NCBI GenBank assembly: GCA_947487095.1
Contig: CANKVI010000029.1
Coordinates: 1-10,593 of the forward strand
Origin: Acidimicrobiaceae bacterium
GTDB taxonomy: Bacteria > Actinomycetota > Acidimicrobiia > Acidimicrobiales > Ilumatobacteraceae
Direction: 5' to 3'
DNA: 10,593 bases
Positions 6,765-10,593 of this stretch are shown piece after piece. Every line of letters begins with the position of its first letter. Position 1 is the stretch's first letter. A program made the position numbers and the translations under genes. A model generated the notes under the pieces. The model was given only the letters and a program-made list of their open reading frames with translations. It ran no database searches and had not been told where the DNA came from.

Positions 6765-8351
6765 ATGGCTGAAACCCCTCAAGACCGCCAGACCGACTCT
6801 GGCATCACCATTAATCCGTTGTATACAGCCGAATCGCTGGGTGCCTTCGACCCGGCAACCTCGCTTGGTGCTCCTGGTCAACAGCCATACACCCGCGGCA
6901 TTTACCCAACCATGCACCGCGACCGCTTGTGGACCATGCGTCAGTACGCGGGCTTCGGAAGTGCAGCCGACACCAATCAACGATTTAAGTTTTTGCTCGA
7001 GGCTGGTCAAACAGGACTCAGTTGCGCATTCGACTTGCCAACGCAAATGGGTTACGACAGCGATCATGCACGTTCGGCTGGCGAAGTAGGAAAAGTTGGC
7101 GTTGCCATTGACTCACTTGACGACATGCGCACTCTGCTTGCCGACTTGCCGCTCGACAAAGTCACCACATCAATGACAATCAACTCAACGGCTGCAATCT
7201 TGCTGTTGATGTACGAGTTGGTTGCAGAAGAGCGCGGTGTGCCAAGCACGGCAATTAGTGGCACCATTCAAAATGACTTGCTGAAGGAGTACATTGCGCG
7301 CGGCACCTATGTGTATCCGCCTAAGCCTTCAATGCGCATCATTACCAACATTTTTGAGTACTGCTCAAAGAACGTTCCGAAGTGGAACACCATTTCCATT
7401 TCCGGTTACCACATTCGCGAAGCTGGAAGCACGGCAGTACAAGAACTCGCGTTCACGTTGTCGAACGCCATTGCTTACGTGCAAGCAGCAATTGATGCTG
7501 GTCTCGATGTGGATGACATTGGTCCACGTCTCAGCTTCTTCTGGAATGGTCACAACAACTTCTTCGAAGAAGTAGCCAAGTTCCGCGCCAGTCGCCGCAT
7601 GTGGCACGACATCATGACCAATCGTTTTGGCGCGAAGAAGGAAGCAAGCAAACTGATGCGCTTCCACACACAAACTGGTGGTTCAACACTTACTGCGCAG
7701 CAACCGTTGAACAATGTGGTGCGCGTGGCTGTACAAAGCATGGCTGCGGTGTTGGGTGGAACGCAAAGCCTCCACACCAACGGTTACGACGAAGCACTCA
7801 GCTTGCCAACCGAAGAAGCGGCACGCATTGCATTGCGCACACAGCAGATCATTGGTTACGAAAGCGGAGTCACCGACACACCAGACCCACTTGCAGGTTC
7901 GTACTTTGTTGAATCACTAACGAATGAAGTTGAGCGATTGGCATACGAATACATTGCGCGCATCGACGAGATGGGCGGGGCGGTGCAGGCCATTGAAGCC
8001 GGTTTCCAAATGGATGAAATTGAAGAAGCCGCATACAGCTATACGAAGTCGATCGACGATCAGACTCGCGTTTTGGTTGGCGTCAACAAGTTCACGGTGG
8101 AAAACGAGCCAGAGCCAAAAATTACGCCACCAATTCCTGGATTGGAACAAGGTCAGGTCGACCGCCTTACGAAGTACAAGGCAAGCCGCGATATGGCGTT
8201 GGTTACGGTAAAGCTCGATGCTTTGCGCGAAGCCGCAAGAGGCACGGGCAACGTCTTGCACCCAATGAAAGAAGCCTTGCGGGCCAGTGCAACACTTGGC
8301 GAAGTAAGCGACGCGTTGCGCGACGTTTTTGGCGTGTACCGCCCGGGCTGA
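6765..8351 (+). CDS. Methylmalonyl-CoA mutase large (catalytic) subunit, split type
   Basis: A 528-residue acyl-CoA mutase barrel that, with B12, would interconvert methylmalonyl-CoA and succinyl-CoA in propionate, odd-chain fatty acid or branched amino acid metabolism. Motifs include [10 protein letters not shown] (41-50), [11 protein letters not shown] (55-65), [13 protein letters not shown] (89-101), [21 protein letters not shown] (about 166-186) and [11 protein letters not shown] (211-221), with H216 at the radical-chemistry His (H244 of the Propionibacterium enzyme). Residues separating the subfamilies are Y61 (Y89) and R179 (R207). These fit methylmalonyl-CoA rather than isobutyryl-CoA mutase (Phe, Gln) or 2-hydroxyisobutyryl-CoA mutase (Ile, Gln). 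The protein ends after the barrel and linker, without the DxHxxG cobalamin-binding domain, so a separate small subunit of about 130-150 residues must be encoded elsewhere. The start at ATG 6765 lacks a Shine-Dalgarno site and looks leaderless. Its TGA abuts the convergent nitroreductase stop with no base between. Confidence 0.93.
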   Translation: MAETPQDRQTDSGITINPLYTAESLGAFDPATSLGAPGQQPYTRGIYPTMHRDRLWTMRQYAGFGSAADTNQRFKFLLEAGQTGLSCAFDLPTQMGYDSDHARSAGEVGKVGVAIDSLDDMRTLLADLPLDKVTTSMTINSTAAILLLMYELVAEERGVPSTAISGTIQNDLLKEYIARGTYVYPPKPSMRIITNIFEYCSKNVPKWNTISISGYHIREAGSTAVQELAFTLSNAIAYVQAAIDAGLDVDDIGPRLSFFWNGHNNFFEEVAKFRASRRMWHDIMTNRFGAKKEASKLMRFHTQTGGSTLTAQQPLNNVVRVAVQSMAAVLGGTQSLHTNGYDEALSLPTEEAARIALRTQQIIGYESGVTDTPDPLAGSYFVESLTNEVERLAYEYIARIDEMGGAVQAIEAGFQMDEIEEAAYSYTKSIDDQTRVLVGVNKFTVENEPEPKITPPIPGLEQGQVDRLTKYKASRDMALVTVKLDALREAARGTGNVLHPMKEALRASATLGEVSDALRDVFGVYRPG

Positions 8352-8906
8352 TTAGTTGAAGTACGTGATTGCGGGCACTGGGCGTTCGCGGTCTGGAATG
8401 TCGCGATTCGGCCAACCCAAGTACAACATTGCCGTGATGTGTGTGCCTTCAGGCCAACCACAGTGCTTTGCAACATCGTCGTTTGCGCCCTTCGGGCAAC
8501 TGGACCAAAAACTGCCAAGGCCCATCGCGGTGGCGCCAAGCAACATGTTTTGAATTCCTGCAGACACCGCATCGCGGTTTTCTTCGGTTTGTAGTTCCGA
8601 TTCACCTTGCAAGGTGCCAACGACAACGATCACCGGTGCGCGCAAATACTTGGTGCGCGTTTTCGTCACTTTCATTTCGGTGTCGCCATGGCGCTGCATT
8701 GCTTCGGCAGTTGCATCGCCAAGGGCACGACGAGCATCGCCGGTAAACACACCGAACAACCACGGCCAGGTGAGTTGATGGTTTGGCGCCCACGCCGCAA
8801 CATCACACAACTTGTTAATCAAGTCCATGTCCACCTCGCGCTCGAGGTCCATCATCAATTGCGTGCGGCGTGCAATTACTAGCTTGCGGAAATCGTCAAA
8901 CACCAT
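8352..8906 (-). CDS. Nitroreductase family protein, YdjA-like
   Basis: A 184-residue FMN-dependent oxidoreductase of the nitroreductase fold, close in length and layout to E. coli YdjA (183 residues). Features are an N-terminal IARRTQLMM segment (about 11-19; paired Arg that bind FMN phosphate), AAWAPNHQLTWPWLFGVF (about 37-54; compare APDHK..QPW in YdjA), a central helical region including NMLLGATAMGLGSFWSS, a YLGWP segment near the end, and a C-terminal PAITYFN tail like FVTYF in YdjA. It probably acts as a homodimer using NAD(P)H; the natural substrate is not known. The ATG at 8906 lies 15 nt after the dapD stop, without a strong Shine-Dalgarno site. It is the last gene of the lysS-dapD unit, and its stop is flush with the mutase stop. 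Confidence 0.88.
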   Translation of the reverse strand: MVFDDFRKLVIARRTQLMMDLEREVDMDLINKLCDVAAWAPNHQLTWPWLFGVFTGDARRALGDATAEAMQRHGDTEMKVTKTRTKYLRAPVIVVVGTLQGESELQTEENRDAVSAGIQNMLLGATAMGLGSFWSSCPKGANDDVAKHCGWPEGTHITAMLYLGWPNRDIPDRERPVPAITYFN

Positions 8907-8921
8907 GGCGACAGACTATTG

Positions 8922-9965
8922 CTAGTTCTTGTGCAATGCGGCGTTGAGGCCGCCCCAGCTGCCGGTGCGCTGCACCACTTCAACTGCACCTGTCAGGCTG
9001 TTGCGACGGAAGAGAATGTCGTTTGCGCCGGAGAGTTCGCGTGCTTTTACCGTTGCACCGTCTGGCAGTTTTACTTGCGTGCCAGCAGTTACATACAGGC
9101 CGGCTTCAACAACGCAATTGTTACCTAGTGAAATTCCAAGGCCACTGTTTGCGCCTAACAAGCACTTCTCGCCAACGGTCACCATTTCTTTTCCGCCACC
9201 GGAAAGCGTGCCCATGATTGATGCGCCGCCGCCAATGTCAGAACCGTCGCCAACAACAACGCCTGCAGAAATTCTGCCTTCCACCATTGATGCGCCCAGT
9301 GTTCCCGCATTGAAGTTGCAGAAACCTTCGTGCATCACGGTGGTGCCACTTGCAAGGTGAGCACCTAAGCGAACGCGGCTTGCATCGGCAATGCGCACAC
9401 CGCCCACCATGGAAGCGCCAAGTGTTCCCGCATTGAAGTTGCAGAAACCTTCGTGCATCACGGTGGTGCCACTTGCAAGGTGAGCACCTAAGCGAACGCG
9501 GCTTGCATCGGCAATGCGCACACCGCTTGGCACTACGTAGTCGGTCATGCGAGGAAACTTATCGACACCGTTCACTACCAGTTGTTGGCCTTGCTTCAGT
9601 TGGTTGTAACGCACGTCTTCAAGAGCGTCCAGTGCAACAGGCCCAATGGAGGTCCAGGCAACGTTGGCAAGCAAACCAAACGCACCATCCAAATTCACTG
9701 TGCGTGGCTTGGCAAGTCGGTGCGACAGCAAGTGCAAACGCAAGTACACGTCGCTGGCACTGGTTGGTGCAGCGGTAGTGTCAATGACTAACGAAGTAGG
9801 AACAAGCGAAACTCCCCGACGCGGGTCGGTATGAGTCTGCGACTCAGTTGGCGTTCCTGCAGGAACTGCTTCGCCCAAGCCAAGGTGGCGGAAGTAGGTG
9901 TCGAGTGTGGTGCCGTCTGCTGCAACAGTTGCAATGCCAACGCCCCATGCCTGTGTTGTGCTCAT
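8922..9965 (-). CDS. dapD: Tetrahydrodipicolinate N-succinyltransferase with internal 41-residue tandem duplication
   Basis: DapD transfers succinyl from succinyl-CoA to tetrahydrodipicolinate in the succinylase route to meso-diaminopimelate and lysine. The 347-residue product has an N-terminal domain (about 1-145), a left-handed beta-helix of hexapeptide repeats (about 148-310) and a short tail ending [13 protein letters not shown], all resembling the mycobacterial-type enzyme (about 317 residues). Family motifs are [53 protein letters not shown] and [14 protein letters not shown]. Residues 148-188 are repeated as 189-229, so the H-E-G-F motif, whose Glu is thought to act in catalysis, appears twice (E172 and E213). 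Without the extra 41 residues the length would be 306, normal for the family. The frame stays intact. ATG 9965 lies 2 nt after the lysS stop (TAACGATG), so it is clearly in an operon with lysS. Whether the enlarged enzyme is active, or the repeat is an assembly error, cannot be told here. Confidence 0.93.
   Translation of the reverse strand: MSTTQAWGVGIATVAADGTTLDTYFRHLGLGEAVPAGTPTESQTHTDPRRGVSLVPTSLVIDTTAAPTSASDVYLRLHLLSHRLAKPRTVNLDGAFGLLANVAWTSIGPVALDALEDVRYNQLKQGQQLVVNGVDKFPRMTDYVVPSGVRIADASRVRLGAHLASGTTVMHEGFCNFNAGTLGASMVGGVRIADASRVRLGAHLASGTTVMHEGFCNFNAGTLGASMVEGRISAGVVVGDGSDIGGGASIMGTLSGGGKEMVTVGEKCLLGANSGLGISLGNNCVVEAGLYVTAGTQVKLPDGATVKARELSGANDILFRRNSLTGAVEVVQRTGSWGGLNAALHKN
9281..9403. 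repeat. 123-bp tandem repeat within dapD, copy 2 in gene order
   Basis: This copy directly abuts 9404-9526. The two are 120/123 identical: 9298-9403 matches 9421-9526 base for base, and the three differences (9288, 9291, 9297) are all third-codon-position, synonymous changes (TCA/TCC, GCA/GCT, CTG/CTT). It encodes residues 189-229, whose last residue is Glu as in normal DapD (SMVEGRI). Confidence 0.97.
9404..9526. repeat. 123-bp tandem repeat within dapD, copy 1 in gene order
   Basis: This copy encodes residues 148-188 of DapD. At the junction with the other copy (9403/9404) a hybrid Gly codon (G from GTGG, GC from GCGGT) joins the copies in frame. The flanks lose identity at once (9280 against 9403 and 9404 against 9527 differ), so the duplication is a single clean unit of 41 codons. 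Confidence 0.97.
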
Positions 9966-9967
9966 CG

Positions 9968-10593
9968 TTATTTCGCCTCTGGTCGAAGGGTAGGGAACAA
10001 GATCACGTCTTTAATAGAGCCCGCATCGCTCAGCAACATGACCAAGCGGTCAATACCAATGCCGAGGCCTGCAGTTGGCGGCATACCAAACTCGAGTGCG
10101 CGCAGGTAGTCCTCGTCCAAGCTTCCTGCTTCATTGTCGCCAGCTTCTTTTGCCAACTGTTCGTCCTCAAAGCGCTTGCGCTGTTCAATTGGGTCGTTCA
10201 ACTCGCTGTAACCGTTAGCAATTTCGCGTCCACCAATAAACAACTCGAATCGCTCGGTGAGGTGCGGGTCGTTGCGGTCTTGGCGAGCAAGCGGCGAAAT
10301 TTCAACAGGGTGGTGTGTCACAAACGTTGGGGTGATCAAATCTTTTTCACACAACTCGGCGAAGATCTCTTCAATCACGCGACCAGAACCCCAGTGCTTT
10401 TCGCACTTGATCTTGTGCTTGGCGGCAACTTCGCGCACTGCTGCAACATCCATTGACGGGTGCAGTGTTACGCCAGTTGCATCACTGGCCAAGTCGATCA
10501 TGCGGGCTTTGCGCCATGGCTGTGCCAAGTCAAATTCGTTGCCTTGAATGACCACGGTGGTGGAGCCGCGTGCATCGCGTGAAGCATTGGTAA
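9968..10593 (-). CDS. lysS: Lysyl-tRNA synthetase (class II), 5'-truncated
   Basis: LysRS charges tRNA-Lys with lysine using ATP. The window holds the C-terminal 207 residues; the frame stays open through base 10593 ([14 protein letters not shown] before the internal Met at 10555), so the internal ATG there is not the real start. Family sequence is clear: [59 protein letters not shown] and the class II motif 3, [15 protein letters not shown], followed by [13 protein letters not shown]. The N-terminal anticodon-binding OB fold and motifs 1 and 2 lie beyond the window edge. TAA at 9968-9970 is 2 nt before the dapD start, so lysine charging and lysine/diaminopimelate synthesis genes are probably co-transcribed. 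Confidence 0.97.
   Translation of the reverse strand, partial: TNASRDARGSTTVVIQGNEFDLAQPWRKARMIDLASDATGVTLHPSMDVAAVREVAAKHKIKCEKHWGSGRVIEEIFAELCEKDLITPTFVTHHPVEISPLARQDRNDPHLTERFELFIGGREIANGYSELNDPIEQRKRFEDEQLAKEAGDNEAGSLDEDYLRALEFGMPPTAGLGIGIDRLVMLLSDAGSIKDVILFPTLRPEAK
9976..9980 (-). promoter_or_regulatory. Possible Shine-Dalgarno site for dapD within the lysS end
   Basis: AGAGG on the minus strand, inside the last codons of lysS, lies 10 nt before the dapD ATG. This is the same spacing as the GAGGAG site of the SpoIID-protein gene. It supports the ATG at 9965 as the dapD start, but the match is short. Confidence 0.4.

Noticed and set aside
8153..8626. 157-codon minus-strand frame bridging the mutase end and the nitroreductase gene
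   Set aside because: It lies in the wrong frame across two well-supported genes and has no family resemblance.
9281..9526. Tandem repeat as a CRISPR, minisatellite or mobile-element footprint
   Set aside because: There are only two units, no spacers, no terminal inverted repeats or target-site duplication, and the unit is entirely ordinary dapD coding sequence.
10556..10593. Start of lysS at the Met codon ending at 10555
   Set aside because: The same frame continues open to the window edge, and the visible part lacks the N-terminal domain and motifs 1 and 2, so the gene is cut by the window rather than short.

Overview
This 10.6 kb window is dense, gene-to-gene bacterial chromosome. It holds nine protein genes (two cut by the window edges), no RNA genes, and no transposon, prophage or CRISPR signal. 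The largest gap between genes is about 77 bp, so no stretch over 300 bases lacks a gene. Several families point to an actinomycete (Actinomycetota): a GlfT2-type galactofuranosyltransferase, a DapD resembling the mycobacterial enzyme, a SpoIID-like protein with an N-terminal GHG motif, and what look like leaderless promoters. By eye the base composition is close to half G+C, low for the phylum. That would suit a freshwater or marine lineage such as Acidimicrobiia, but this placement is inference only.

Layout. (1) Positions 1-2576, plus strand: the 3' part of UDP-galactopyranose mutase (glf), overlapping by one base (TAATG) a GlfT2-like polymerising galactofuranosyltransferase. Together they make UDP-Galf and use it to build a galactan. 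(2) Positions 2554-4917, minus strand: a secreted 787-residue cell-wall protein with a SpoIID/LytB domain, an SGNH hydrolase domain and two peptidoglycan-binding domains. Its 3' end overlaps glfT2 by 23 bp, tail to tail. (3) Positions 4995-6712, minus strand: a class II aldolase/adducin-like protein followed, through a TTGA stop/start overlap, by an RhtA-like EamA exporter. (4) Positions 6765-8351, plus strand: the large (catalytic) subunit of a split B12-dependent methylmalonyl-CoA mutase. It is divergent from the aldolase, and both genes have a TAnCCT hexamer exactly 6 nt before the ATG. (5) Positions 8352-10593, minus strand: lysS (3' part), dapD and a YdjA-like nitroreductase, tightly packed as a probable operon. 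It ends flush against the mutase stop codon.

Themes. Regions 1 and 2 concern cell-envelope building and remodelling. Region 5 joins a lysine/diaminopimelate biosynthesis step to lysyl-tRNA charging; diaminopimelate also feeds peptidoglycan. The most striking observation is a perfectly abutting 123-bp in-frame tandem duplication inside dapD. It doubles the segment carrying the H-E-G-F motif, and the two copies differ at only three clustered synonymous positions. It may be a recent structural change or an assembly/strain-mixing artefact. I found no clearly new defence or mobile system here.
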